Shown: positions 8,531 to 17,146 of the stretch, piece after piece
Numbering within the stretch: position 1 is the stretch's first letter
How the letters are laid out: each line of letters begins with the position of its first letter
DNA from: Bacteroidota bacterium
GTDB taxonomy: Bacteria; Bacteroidota; Bacteroidia; Bacteroidales; JAAUTT01
NCBI GenBank assembly: GCA_020048915.1
Contig: JAIFLU010000119.1
Coordinates: 1-40,938, forward strand
Direction of reading: 5' to 3'
Length of the DNA stretch: 40,938 bases
Position numbers and translations under genes: made by a program
Notes under the pieces: model-generated
The model's input: only the letters and a program-made list of their open reading frames with translations
Told to the model about the DNA's origin: nothing
The model's database searches: none

Positions 8531-9414
8531 AGTTTAAGCATTTTAGGGAATATTTTCGTTGGTGCGTGACGTTCGGCATGATAGGATGAACGCACCAGCG
8601 GACCGCTTTCCACAAAAGCAAATCCTTTGCTTAGCCCAATTGTTTTATATTCTTCAAATTTTTCGGGTGTAATATATTCCTTCACTGGATAATGGCTTCG
8701 GGTAGGTTGCAGGTATTGCCCCAGGGTTAATACCTTACACCCTGCTTTTAATAAATCGCCCATCGTTTGAAGAATTTCCTCTTCGGTTTCCCCCAAGCCA
8801 AGCATAATACCCGATTTGGCTGTAACTCCGCTTTGAGCTAAAATTTTGATTACCTGTAAGCTTGTATCATACTTCGCACGGCTTCTGATTTGCGGGGTTA
8901 GTCGCTCAATGGTTTCGAGGTTATGCGATATTACTTCCGGCCCGGCATCAATAATTTTATGGATATGTTCAATTTTACCATCAAAATCGGGGATGAGAGT
9001 CTCCAAGGTGGTGGTAGGGTTTAGTTTTTTTAACTGACGTATTACTTCGGCCCAGAGTTCAGCCCCACCGTCCGGTAAATCGTCGCGATCCACACTGGTG
9101 AGCACACAATGTTTTAATTTCATTTCGGCAACGGTTTCGGCAATAAGTCGGGGCTCGGACCAATCCGGAGGAAGTGGCCTGCCGGTTTTTACATTACAAA
9201 ATTTACACGATCGGGTACATATATCTCCCAGAATCATAAAGGTAGCGGTGCCATTCTCCCAGCATTCGGCATGGTTTGGGCAACTGCCACTGGTACATAT
9301 TGTATGCAGTCCATTTTTATTTACCAGATTATTTACTTTCGTAAAATTCTCCCCTTTGGGCAACCGAATTTTAAGCCATTCGGGTTTTCGCAGGTATTTC
9401 CCCTCTTCCGACAT
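8527..9414 (-). CDS. lipA: Lipoyl synthase LipA
   Basis: A radical-SAM enzyme that inserts two sulfurs into protein-bound octanoyl groups. Both iron-sulfur motifs are intact: the auxiliary cluster C40-x4-C45-x5-C51 (CTSGSCPNHAEC) and the radical-SAM cluster C66-x3-C70-x2-C73 (CTRSCKFC). The C-terminal GPLVRSSYHA carries the conserved RSS serine that ligates the auxiliary cluster. Length 295 is normal. The start ATG at 9414 is followed by the usual N-terminal pattern PEWLKIRLP. The gene converges on the transporter with a 4-bp stop-to-stop overlap and diverges from lysS. Confidence 0.97.
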   Translation of the reverse strand: MSEEGKYLRKPEWLKIRLPKGENFTKVNNLVNKNGLHTICTSGSCPNHAECWENGTATFMILGDICTRSCKFCNVKTGRPLPPDWSEPRLIAETVAEMKLKHCVLTSVDRDDLPDGGAELWAEVIRQLKKLNPTTTLETLIPDFDGKIEHIHKIIDAGPEVISHNLETIERLTPQIRSRAKYDTSLQVIKILAQSGVTAKSGIMLGLGETEEEILQTMGDLLKAGCKVLTLGQYLQPTRSHYPVKEYITPEKFEEYKTIGLSKGFAFVESGPLVRSSYHAERHAPTKIFPKMLKL

Positions 9415-9437
9415 AGTATTGTAATGTATTTAGCTTG

Positions 9438-9445
9438 CAAATATA
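9438..9445 (-). promoter_or_regulatory. -7 box of lipA
   Basis: Minus-strand TATATTTG is an exact TAnnTTTG match, 24 bases upstream of the lipA ATG. A -33 box is not evident. Confidence 0.5.
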
Positions 9446-9499
9446 ACCCTTAATCGATAGTGAATATAATTTGACCTGAACTTTCAACCTGAATAATCT

Positions 9500-9507
9500 T
9501 ATCTTTG
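9500..9507 (+). promoter_or_regulatory. -7 box of lysS
   Basis: TATCTTTG followed by C is an exact match to TAnnTTTG, 53 bases upstream of the lysS ATG. The nearest TTTG upstream is about 26 bases away, longer than the usual 19-21. Confidence 0.5.
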
Positions 9508-9560
9508 CAAAAATTTTTCAGTTATATTTTATAAAATAGAATTTTCATCCATTAACACAT

Positions 9561-11285
9561 ATGAACCCGAACGAATTAAGTGAACAGGAAGTAATCAGGA
9601 GAAACTCGCTCGAAGAATTACGCAAACTCGGCATAGATCCATACCCACACGAAGGGTGGGAAATAAATGCCTCCAGCACGGAAATACTCGCCAATTTCAA
9701 TCCCGAACTAAAAAACTTTCAGGAAGTTTCTATTGCCGGAAGAATTATGAGCCGTCGTATTATGGGCAGTGCCTCGTTTGCCGAGATACAAGACCAATTT
9801 GGCCGGATTCAGATTTATATAAAACGTGACGATATTTGTCCCGGTGAAAATAAAGACCTTTATAATACTGTATTTAAAAAACTATTGGATATAGGCGATT
9901 TCGTCGGAATTAAAGGGTATGTTTTTGTAACTCAAATGGGCGAAACGTCTATTCATGTGCAAGAACTTAAAGTTTTAAGCAAATCGGTGCGTGTTTTGCC
10001 TATTGTAAAGGAAAAGGATGGTAAGTTATTCGATGCTTTTACCGATCCGGAACAGAGGTACCGCCAACGATATGTTGATTTAATAGTAAATCCTTCCATA
10101 AAAGAAGTATTTATTAAGCGTTCGAAAATTGTGAATACCCTGCGCGATTTTTACAATTCCAAGGGATACCTCGAAGTTGAAACACCTATTTTACAGCCAC
10201 TTCCCGGAGGAGCAACTGCCCGTCCTTTTACCACACACCATAATGCGCTGGATATTCCGCTATACCTGCGTATTGCCAACGAGCTTTACTTAAAACGCCT
10301 TATAGTTGGAGGGTTTGATGGCGTATACGAATTTGCCAAAGATTTCCGTAACGAGGGGATGGACCGGACCCATAACCCTGAATTTACCGTGATGGAGATT
10401 TATGTCGCCTACAAGGATTATAACTGGATGATGGATTTTACCGAGGAAATGCTCGAACGCGTTGCCCTGGCACTTCATAACACTACCGAGGTTCCATTGG
10501 GTGATAAAATCATCGATTTTAAACGTCCCTTTAAGCGTATTACCATGGTTGATGCTATTAAAGAACATACCGGTATTGACATTAACGGCATGGATGAGGC
10601 TCAATTGAAGGATGTTTGCAAAAAACTCCATATCGAAGTAAACGAAACCATGGGAAAAGGCAAGCTGATCGACGAAATTTTTGGCGAAAAATGTGAAAGT
10701 CATTACATTCAGCCAACGTTTATTATGGATTACCCCATTGAGATGTCTCCTTTATGTAAAAAACACCGGAGTAACCCCGAACTTACGGAGCGCTTTGAAC
10801 TCATGGTAAATGGAAAGGAATTATGCAATGCCTATACTGAATTAAACGACCCAATTGACCAATACGAGCGGTTTAAATCACAATTAGAACTTTCGGAAAA
10901 AGGGGATGACGAAGCCATGTTTATCGACCTCGATTTTGTCCGGGCACTGGAATATGGAATGCCTCCAACTTCAGGAATGGGAATGGGAATTGACCGGCTG
11001 GCGATGATTATGACCAACCAGGTAAGTATTCAGGATGTACTATTCTTTCCTCAGATGCGCCCTGAAAAGAAAGCTAAACGCGAAGATGATACGGAAGCCT
11101 TCCAGGCAATGGGAATTCCAACGGAATGGATTGAAGTTATCCAAAAAATGGGACATACTGCCGAAGGAATAAAAGCGATTAGCCCCGGAAAATTGCATAA
11201 CGATTTGTGTGGCTTTAAAAAGAAAAACAAACTTGAAATAGCAAGCCCAACGCAGGATCAGGTAAAAGCCTGGCTTGCCAGTTAA
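9561..11285 (+). CDS. lysS: Lysyl-tRNA synthetase, class II
   Basis: Charges tRNA-Lys with lysine. Residues about 55-145 are the OB-fold anticodon-binding domain. The catalytic core runs from about 165 to 500 and shows motif 2 (FRNEGMDRTHNPEFTVMEIY) and motif 3 (GMGMGIDRLAMI). After motif 3 there are roughly 75 further residues ending in a lysine-rich helix and QDQVKAWLAS, an extension that I recall as usual in Bacteroidota LysRS. Total 574 residues against about 500 in most bacteria. It is followed after 53 bp by gpsA on the same strand. Confidence 0.97.
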   Translation: MNPNELSEQEVIRRNSLEELRKLGIDPYPHEGWEINASSTEILANFNPELKNFQEVSIAGRIMSRRIMGSASFAEIQDQFGRIQIYIKRDDICPGENKDLYNTVFKKLLDIGDFVGIKGYVFVTQMGETSIHVQELKVLSKSVRVLPIVKEKDGKLFDAFTDPEQRYRQRYVDLIVNPSIKEVFIKRSKIVNTLRDFYNSKGYLEVETPILQPLPGGATARPFTTHHNALDIPLYLRIANELYLKRLIVGGFDGVYEFAKDFRNEGMDRTHNPEFTVMEIYVAYKDYNWMMDFTEEMLERVALALHNTTEVPLGDKIIDFKRPFKRITMVDAIKEHTGIDINGMDEAQLKDVCKKLHIEVNETMGKGKLIDEIFGEKCESHYIQPTFIMDYPIEMSPLCKKHRSNPELTERFELMVNGKELCNAYTELNDPIDQYERFKSQLELSEKGDDEAMFIDLDFVRALEYGMPPTSGMGMGIDRLAMIMTNQVSIQDVLFFPQMRPEKKAKREDDTEAFQAMGIPTEWIEVIQKMGHTAEGIKAISPGKLHNDLCGFKKKNKLEIASPTQDQVKAWLAS

Positions 11286-11338
11286 AAATTGTTTTGCTTG
11301 AGAACGTACAATTTTGTAATTTGAATTAAAACACCTGC

Positions 11339-12340
11339 ATGAACGAAAATTCAAAAATTGCTGTTATTGGGGGAGGAAGCTGGGCTACTGCTTTAGCGCA
11401 TGTTGTATTGCAAAACAGCAGTCATATCAACTGGTATATTTACGAAAATGAAATTATAGATCATATAAAGCAACATCGCCATAATCCTCAATATCTAAGC
11501 TCCTTATTATTCGACACCCAACAAATAACTTTTTACAACGATATTGCCGAAGTTATTAAAGAGTCGGATATAATTCTGATGGTAGTTCCTTCGGCCTATG
11601 TAAAAAGTACCATGGGTCTGGATGACATCGATTTCTCCGGTAAAATATTTATTAGTGCGGTAAAAGGAATTATTCCGGGCGATAATTTAACGGTTACCCA
11701 ATATTTTGGTAAAAGGTACAACATTCCTGACGAAAGGTTATTAGTAATTTCCGGACCGAGCCACGCCGAAGAAGTGGCGATGCAGCGACTCACATACCTC
11801 ACTGTTGCTTGCAGCGATATTAAACTTGCCGACGAAATTGCCGGTATTATCAAATGTAGTTTTGTTAAAACAATTTCATCTACCGATGTGGTTGGAATTG
11901 AATATGTAGCCGTTTTAAAAAATATTTTTGCTTTATCGGCTGGAATTGCACATGGATTAGGGTATGGCGATAACTTTATTGCGGTGTTGGTTTCAAATGC
12001 GTTGCAGGAAATGAAACGGTTCCTGAATAAAGTGCACAAGAGCTCGACCAAGCGAAAGATAAACCACAGCGTTTACCTGGGCGATTTGCTGGTAACGGCA
12101 TATTCGCAATTCAGCCGCAACCGTACCTTTGGAACCATGATTGGGAAAGGGTATTCGGTTAAATCGGCTCAACTCGAAATGAATATGGTGGCCGAAGGTT
12201 ATTATGCGGTGGCATGTATTCATGAGATGAACAAAAATTATGAGATAAAATTACCCATTACTGAAGCTGTATATAATGTTTTGTACGAAAAGATTTCTCC
12301 TTCCATCGAAATGCGTTTGCTTACTGAAAAGCTTCATTAA
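11339..12340 (+). CDS. gpsA: Glycerol-3-phosphate dehydrogenase [NAD(P)+]
   Basis: Reduces dihydroxyacetone phosphate to sn-glycerol 3-phosphate, the backbone for phospholipids. The N-terminal Rossmann motif is IAVIGGGSWATALA (residues 8-21). Further family landmarks are AVKGI, SGPSHAEEVA, the helix with catalytic lysine in VAVLKNIFALSAGIAHGLGYGDN, and the late GDLLVTAYSQFSRNRTFG with its substrate-binding SRNR. Length 333 is normal. It sits in a plus-strand run lysS-gpsA-adk-obg. Confidence 0.95.
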   Translation: MNENSKIAVIGGGSWATALAHVVLQNSSHINWYIYENEIIDHIKQHRHNPQYLSSLLFDTQQITFYNDIAEVIKESDIILMVVPSAYVKSTMGLDDIDFSGKIFISAVKGIIPGDNLTVTQYFGKRYNIPDERLLVISGPSHAEEVAMQRLTYLTVACSDIKLADEIAGIIKCSFVKTISSTDVVGIEYVAVLKNIFALSAGIAHGLGYGDNFIAVLVSNALQEMKRFLNKVHKSSTKRKINHSVYLGDLLVTAYSQFSRNRTFGTMIGKGYSVKSAQLEMNMVAEGYYAVACIHEMNKNYEIKLPITEAVYNVLYEKISPSIEMRLLTEKLH

Positions 12341-12427
12341 GGATGAATTTGAATTTCTAAGCCAACAATTTATCGCTTTAGAAATCAACCAAAAGAGAAA
12401 GAAATATTTTTCATCGGCCAATTAGCC

Positions 12428-12435
12428 TATCTTTA
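12428..12435 (+). promoter_or_regulatory. Candidate -7 box of adk
   Basis: TATCTTTA differs from TAnnTTTG in the last base only and lies 34 bases upstream of the adk ATG. Confidence 0.4.
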
Positions 12436-12469
12436 CAAATCTATATGTATCACTTTTAAATTGCATGTC

Positions 12470-13048
12470 ATGTTAAATTTAGTATTGTTTGGCCCTCCAG
12501 GCTCAGGAAAAGGCACTCAAAGTGCAAAACTTATCGAAAAATACAAATTGATCCACCTCTCTACCGGTGATATTTTAAGAGGAGAAATTGCAGGCCAGAC
12601 TCCGCTTGGATTAGAGGCTAAAAAGAAAATGGATAAAGGGGAATTGGTTCCCGATGAAGTTGTAATTGGAATGATTAGCAACAAATTAGACGCCAATGCA
12701 AACGCTACCGGTTTTATTTTTGACGGGTTTCCTCGTACTACTGCACAAGCAGAAGCGCTAGATAACCTTCTTACCAAGAAAAAGACTGCAATTACGGTAA
12801 TGCTTTCGCTCGATGTGGAAAAACAAGAACTCGTAAACCGCCTGCTTAACCGGGGTAAAGATTCCGGCCGTGCCGACGATCAAAATATTGATGTTATTGA
12901 GAACCGTATTGCTGTTTATAATAAGGAAACTGCTGTTGTTGGGGATTATTATAAAAAACAAAATAAATTACAATTGATCCATGGAATGGGTTCGGTCGAC
13001 GAAATCTTTGACCGTCTGTCCAAAGCAATTGATAAAGCTAAGAATTAA
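12470..13048 (+). CDS. adk: Adenylate kinase, short-LID type
   Basis: Interconverts ATP + AMP and 2 ADP. The P-loop GPPGSGKGT is at residues 8-16, followed by HLSTGDILR (AMP binding) and DGFPRTTAQAEAL. The LID region is short (LLNRGKDSGRADD) and lacks the zinc-binding insert of long-type kinases; GRADD is the short-LID signature. The product is 192 residues. A TTG three codons upstream is in frame, but the ATG at 12470 fits the family start better. obg follows after 9 bp, so the two are probably cotranscribed. Confidence 0.96.
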   Translation: MLNLVLFGPPGSGKGTQSAKLIEKYKLIHLSTGDILRGEIAGQTPLGLEAKKKMDKGELVPDEVVIGMISNKLDANANATGFIFDGFPRTTAQAEALDNLLTKKKTAITVMLSLDVEKQELVNRLLNRGKDSGRADDQNIDVIENRIAVYNKETAVVGDYYKKQNKLQLIHGMGSVDEIFDRLSKAIDKAKN

Positions 13049-13057
13049 AACAATCGA

Positions 13058-14047
13058 ATGTCAGATACTAATTTTGTAGATTATATTAAAGTTTTTGTCC
13101 GTTCTGGCGATGGTGGTGCCGGATCAGTGCATTTTCGCCGCGAAAAATTTGTTCCAAAAGGTGGACCCGATGGAGGAAATGGTGGTCGCGGCGGAAATGT
13201 AATTGTTCGGGGTAGCTCGCAAGTGTGGACTTTGATACATTTAAAATATGCCCGCCATATCTTCGCCCAAAGTGGCGGAAATGGCACAGGAGCAAATTGT
13301 ACAGGCTCGGATGGGAAAGATGCCATCATTGAAGTACCATTAGGGACTGTTGCCAAAGATGCCGAAACCGGCGAAGTAATATTCGAAATTACCCAGGATG
13401 GTGAAGAGAAAATTTTAGCTGTGGGCGGCCGCGGAGGATTAGGAAATACAAACTTCAAAACAGCCACGCTCCAAACTCCCCGATTTGCTCAACCAGGCGA
13501 GCCATGTGTTGAAGGATGGCGGATTTTGGAATTAAAACTCCTTGCCGATATTGGCCTTGTTGGATTTCCCAATGCCGGAAAATCAACTTTATTGTCGGTA
13601 GTTTCCGCTGCCAAACCGAAAATTGCCGATTATGCTTTTACTACCTTGGTTCCAAATATTGGTATCGTTCCGTACCGCGATAACCGGTCGTTTGTAATGG
13701 CCGATATCCCGGGGATTATTGAAGGTGCCAGTGAAGGCAAAGGGTTAGGGTTGCGATTCTTACGGCACATAGAGCGAAATTCGATGTTGCTGTTCCTTAT
13801 TCCTGCCGACAGCGCTGATGTTGCCAAAGAATATCAGGTTCTGCTAAATGAACTGGAACAATTTAATCCGGAATTACTCGATAAAAAAAGAATAATGGCC
13901 ATCAGCAAGAGCGACCTTATCGACAAAGAATTAGAAGATGAACTAAGGCAGCAGCTTCCTGGTCTTCCGTTTGTTTTTATTTCGGCCATCGCAAATAAAG
14001 GCATTACCGAGTTAAAAGATCTTATCTGGAAAGAATTAAACAGTTGA
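13058..14047 (+). CDS. obgE: Obg/CgtA GTPase
   Basis: A ribosome-associated GTPase acting in 50S assembly and stress response. Residues 1-158 form the glycine-rich Obg fold with six PII-like helices ([21 protein letters not shown]). The GTPase domain starts at about 160: G1 GFPNAGKST (169-177), G2 threonine in [10 protein letters not shown]3 [17 protein letters not shown]4 reading SKSD instead of the textbook NKxD, and G5 SAIANKG. Length 329 is the short form without the C-terminal OCT domain. It lies 9 bp after adk. Confidence 0.97.
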   Translation: MSDTNFVDYIKVFVRSGDGGAGSVHFRREKFVPKGGPDGGNGGRGGNVIVRGSSQVWTLIHLKYARHIFAQSGGNGTGANCTGSDGKDAIIEVPLGTVAKDAETGEVIFEITQDGEEKILAVGGRGGLGNTNFKTATLQTPRFAQPGEPCVEGWRILELKLLADIGLVGFPNAGKSTLLSVVSAAKPKIADYAFTTLVPNIGIVPYRDNRSFVMADIPGIIEGASEGKGLGLRFLRHIERNSMLLFLIPADSADVAKEYQVLLNELEQFNPELLDKKRIMAISKSDLIDKELEDELRQQLPGLPFVFISAIANKGITELKDLIWKELNS

Positions 14048-14138
14048 AACAACCATATTAGGTAACCCAACACACAAGGGAATAACTATCGGGATTCCAT
14101 CTGACCTAAATTTAATAATCAAAAAATAGACAGTTGAT

Positions 14139-14693
14139 ATGGATGCTATTGTTCAAGCCGATCAATCGTTCTTTCTTTACTTAAATGGAATACATTCCCC
14201 TTTTTGGGATCCCATTATGGTTTTTATCAGTGGAAAACTATCCTGGCTTCCACTTTATTTATTGCTCATCGGTTTTCTGATAAAAGAACGAAAAAAGAAA
14301 GTGTATATCTCTTTGGTCGTTATTATTCTTCTGGTAGTTGCTACCGATCAGATTTCCGTTTTCATTAAAGATTCCGTTCAACGGCCACGGCCATGCCGCG
14401 ATGAAGTGATTGGCGCATTTGCTCATATCGTAAATGGGTGCGGAGGGAAATTCGGGTTTGTTTCGTCGCACGCCGCCAATACATTTGGGGTCGCTATGTT
14501 TTTTTCCTTGCTTTTTCGTAAGAATTGGGTAAGTATGGCACTCATCATTTGGGCTACTATTGTATCTTATAGTCGCATTTATCTGGGAGTTCATTATCCT
14601 GGCGATATTCTCGGCGGCGCTTTTCTGGGACTTGCTATAGGGTATGGCATGTTTAACCTGGAAGCGTTTATTATTTCCAAGGTAAAACAATAA
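14139..14693 (+). CDS. PAP2-family membrane phosphatase
   Basis: A 184-residue membrane protein of the PAP2 acid-phosphatase superfamily with about five helices. All three catalytic motifs are present: C1 KDSVQRPRP, C2 FVSSHAAN (with the first histidine), and C3 SYSRIYLGVHYPGD (with the Arg-His pair). Members of this size dephosphorylate undecaprenyl diphosphate, phosphatidylglycerol phosphate or lipid A at the periplasmic face; the substrate is not predictable here. It lies 91 bp after obg and ends the plus-strand run. Confidence 0.9.
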   Translation: MDAIVQADQSFFLYLNGIHSPFWDPIMVFISGKLSWLPLYLLLIGFLIKERKKKVYISLVVIILLVVATDQISVFIKDSVQRPRPCRDEVIGAFAHIVNGCGGKFGFVSSHAANTFGVAMFFSLLFRKNWVSMALIIWATIVSYSRIYLGVHYPGDILGGAFLGLAIGYGMFNLEAFIISKVKQ

Positions 14694-14720
14694 TTAGTTT
14701 TAATCATTGTGGTTCGGTAA

Positions 14721-14884
14721 AAAACAGGTCGCCGCGAGGCGGCTTAGAGCCATTAGTTGTATTCGTTTGTCTACAAACAGTTCGCAGCTATGCTGCTTTT
14801 TTTTTAGTCGCTTAGCGACGTCCTGTTTGTAGTAAAAATATATACTCATCAAAAATAAGCCCCACGGGGCGACCTGTTTGTAAT
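14721..14884. repeat. REP-like cluster: four variable hairpins with ACAAACAG tails
   Basis: The 393-bp gap between the PAP2 gene and fabF holds four related palindromic units. Plus-strand units: A, AAACAG-GTC then GCCGC-GAG-GCGGC (hairpin 14731-14743); B, CTACAAACAG-TTC then GCAGC-TAT-GCTGC (14771-14796). Minus-strand units: C, CTACAAACAG-GAC then GTCGC-TAA-GCGAC (14807-14832); D, TTACAAACAG-GTC then GCCCC-GT-GGGGC (14859-14883). The tail is constant while the inner three stem bases change in both arms together. B and C form a larger inverted pair with T8/A8 between. The rest of the gap (14885-15086) shows nothing I can name. Confidence 0.75.
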
Positions 14885-15086
14885 CCGTTATATTACAAGT
14901 TTTGTAAGAATTAACAACTTTTTATCGGACAACAATGAATTTTAATAATAAGTTTGACGCCTTATTTGTGTAGATAAAAATTCCACAAATCAATTACCCG
15001 TTTTGCCTTCATATACGCTTTGCTGATTAAGGAGATTAAGCCATTATTTATTAACCTTTTGGCCCTCTCTTTATTCTATTCCTAAC

Positions 15087-16337
15087 CTACCCCTTAAATT
15101 TCTTAAACAGCGACACCACAATATGTCCTCCAAAACCAAACGTATTGTTAATCGCAACATTCACTTCTTTATCTATACTCTTGTTAAGAACAAGGTTAAT
15201 TAAAGGATTTATTTCAGGATCAACTTCGCTCACATTTATCGTAGCCGGAATTTTATTATGGTAAATCGACAGAACACTGGCAATACCTTCAATAGCTCCG
15301 GCTGCGCCCAGCAAATGGCCCGTCATGGATTTTGTACCACTCACACAGGCTTTTCCCAGACACGTTTCAAATACTTTGCTGATAGCCTTGCACTCGCTGA
15401 TATCACCAATTGGAGTAGAGGTAGCATGCCCATTAATGTAATCAACATCTTTTGGTGTTAATCCGGCATCCCTGAAGGCTTCTTCCATAGCCGAAATAGC
15501 TCCAAGTCCTTCAGGATGAGACGCTGCAACATGAAAGGCATCGGAAGCCATTCCAGCTCCGGCAAGTTCACAGTATATTTTAGCCCCCCTTTTCAAGGCA
15601 TGTTCCAACTCCTCTACCATTAATGCTCCACTTCCTTCGCCCATCACAAAACCATCGCGGGTTTTGTCAAATGGCCTGGATGCTGTTTCCGGGGAATCGT
15701 TTCGCTCGGAAAGCGCCCTCATGGAATTAAATCCACCGGTTGAAGATTGTGCTATGGGAGCTTCCGATCCGCCGGCAATAATAACATTGGCCTTTCCCAT
15801 CCTGATAAGGTTTAGGGCATCTACAATGGCATTGTTCGACGACGTACATGCCGAAACTGTCGTATAGCTTAATCCACGGAGTCCATATTTTATGGATATT
15901 TGACCGGCAGCAATATTGGGAATCATTTTAGTGACAAAGTATGGACTAAACCTGGGAATTTTACCTCCGGCACAAAAGGCAACCATTTCTTCTTCCATGG
16001 TTTGCATTCCGCCGATTCCGGTTGCCCATATGGTTCCAACCCTGGTAAGATCAGTTTCGCTGAGGTTTAACCCCGAATCTTTAATGCATTCATCAACAGC
16101 AGCAATCCCATATTGGGTAAACAAATCCATTTTCCGGATTTCTGATTTCTCCATTGTCAGTGTGGGGTCAAACCCCTTTACTTCGCACGAAAATTTTGTT
16201 TTAAAGTGGGAAGTATCAAACCTGGTCGTGAGGGCCGCTCCGCTTTTTCCCAACACCAAATTATTCCAATATTCTTGTATGTTGTTCCCAATGGGGGTTA
16301 TAGCTCCTAATCCGGTAATTACTGCTCGTTTCATCAT
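15087..16337 (-). CDS. fabF: Beta-ketoacyl-ACP synthase, FabF type, stand-alone
   Basis: Condenses malonyl-ACP with acyl-ACP. The thiolase-fold triad is complete: Cys164 in VSACTSSNNA, His304 in INGHATSTPIGD, and His341 in KSMTGHLLGAAG, with Lys336 in the same motif. The gatekeeper region is usual (FNSMRALSERND) and length is 416. It follows the TetR regulator gene by 38 bp on the same strand and has no acpP, fabG or fabD near it. It is therefore likely a regulated extra ketosynthase, not the housekeeping acpP-fabF copy (inference). The nucleophile surroundings ACTSS differ from the common ACATS. Confidence 0.92.
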   Translation of the reverse strand: MMKRAVITGLGAITPIGNNIQEYWNNLVLGKSGAALTTRFDTSHFKTKFSCEVKGFDPTLTMEKSEIRKMDLFTQYGIAAVDECIKDSGLNLSETDLTRVGTIWATGIGGMQTMEEEMVAFCAGGKIPRFSPYFVTKMIPNIAAGQISIKYGLRGLSYTTVSACTSSNNAIVDALNLIRMGKANVIIAGGSEAPIAQSSTGGFNSMRALSERNDSPETASRPFDKTRDGFVMGEGSGALMVEELEHALKRGAKIYCELAGAGMASDAFHVAASHPEGLGAISAMEEAFRDAGLTPKDVDYINGHATSTPIGDISECKAISKVFETCLGKACVSGTKSMTGHLLGAAGAIEGIASVLSIYHNKIPATINVSEVDPEINPLINLVLNKSIDKEVNVAINNTFGFGGHIVVSLFKKFKG

Positions 16338-16375
16338 ACTCTATATTAATGATACATATTAACTAAGTAAATAAA

Positions 16376-16936
16376 TCAGGGTTTTAAATCATCCAAAATT
16401 GCCTGATGGATTGCCTTAAAATCTGTCTTTTCCAATATACGCGCTAATTGTAATCCTGCCACCATATTGGAGAAAATAAGCAACGCCCTGTCCTTGGGAT
16501 CGCCCTTAAACGAAAAAATCCCTTTCTCCAAGCCGTTTTTTAAAATGCAGGAAAGCCATTGCAGGATTCGCTCAGTCATCTTTTTCAGCTCGCTCCGTAT
16601 CGATTCGTTCAACGTATTTAAATCAGGCCCTAAAGAGCCGATGATGCAAAGCTTAAGTTCCCTGTTACTCTTCACATATATTTTCATAAATGTTTCGAGT
16701 TGGCTCCACTCATCAAAATTTCGGCTTTGCAGGTTTTCAACCATTTCTTCAAACCGTTGCATGTTTGTTTTTACAATGCTGGTCCCTAAACTTTCTTTTG
16801 ATGGGAAATAGTAATGGACTGCAGCATTTTTTATTCCCAGCTCCGAAGAAATATCCTGATAACTAAAGGCATTATACCCCCGTGTTCGGATGAGGTCTTC
16901 GCCAAGTTCCATAATTTTTTCGCGGGTTACAGACAT
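16376..16936 (-). CDS. TetR-family regulator upstream of fabF
   Basis: A 186-residue one-domain repressor. Residues 1-50 are the TetR HTH: YNAFSYQDISSELGIKNAAVHYYFPSKESL is the classical helix-turn-helix with the YYFPSKE end. The helical ligand domain (about 60-186) is of the YcdC C-terminal type by pattern and no ligand can be named. The gene lies first in a two-gene unit with fabF, which points to control of fatty-acid condensation, perhaps by an acyl-CoA or acyl-ACP (inference). A palindrome inside its promoter suggests autoregulation. Confidence 0.9.
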   Translation of the reverse strand: MSVTREKIMELGEDLIRTRGYNAFSYQDISSELGIKNAAVHYYFPSKESLGTSIVKTNMQRFEEMVENLQSRNFDEWSQLETFMKIYVKSNRELKLCIIGSLGPDLNTLNESIRSELKKMTERILQWLSCILKNGLEKGIFSFKGDPKDRALLIFSNMVAGLQLARILEKTDFKAIHQAILDDLKP

Positions 16937-16963
16937 AAATTACTATATTCATTATTGTTACGG

Positions 16964-16994
16964 CAAATATACTTACTAATAAGTAAATTCCAAA
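16964..16994 (-). promoter_or_regulatory. Promoter of the tetR-fabF unit
   Basis: Read on the minus strand, TTTG (16994-16991) is separated by exactly 19 bases from TATATTTG (16971-16964), the full Bacteroidota -33/-7 consensus. The start codon is 28 bases beyond the -7 box. Confidence 0.7.
16970..16985. promoter_or_regulatory. Operator-like palindrome TACTTA-CTAA-TAAGTA
   Basis: A perfect inverted repeat with 6-bp arms and 4-bp spacer lies between the -33 and -7 boxes of the tetR-fabF promoter and overlaps the -7 box. Size and position fit a TetR dimer site. Confidence 0.6.
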
Positions 16995-17083
16995 TTTATT
17001 TAATTTTAAATTAGTATTTTGAGCGAGATTCATCTATCCGTAATTTCCATATCCTTTTCTCACGCATTTTAAATTTAAGTACC

Positions 17084-17091
17084 TATTTTTG
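17084..17091 (+). promoter_or_regulatory. -7 box of the YhiN-type flavoprotein gene
   Basis: TATTTTTG followed by C is an exact TAnnTTTG match, 55 bases before the TTG start at 17147. Confidence 0.45.
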
Positions 17092-17146
17092 CATCGCAAA
17101 TACTGGTAAATATTTGTATTTGTTTAAATAACAAGAATATTTAGAT

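Noticed and set aside
12350..12390. Terminator between gpsA and adk (TTTCTAAGC with GCTTTAGAAA)
   Set aside because: The stem has a bulge and no T-run follows on the plus strand.
14139..14693. Naming the PAP2 gene as undecaprenyl-diphosphatase or lipid A phosphatase
   Set aside because: Motifs fit the superfamily only; neighbours give no substrate.
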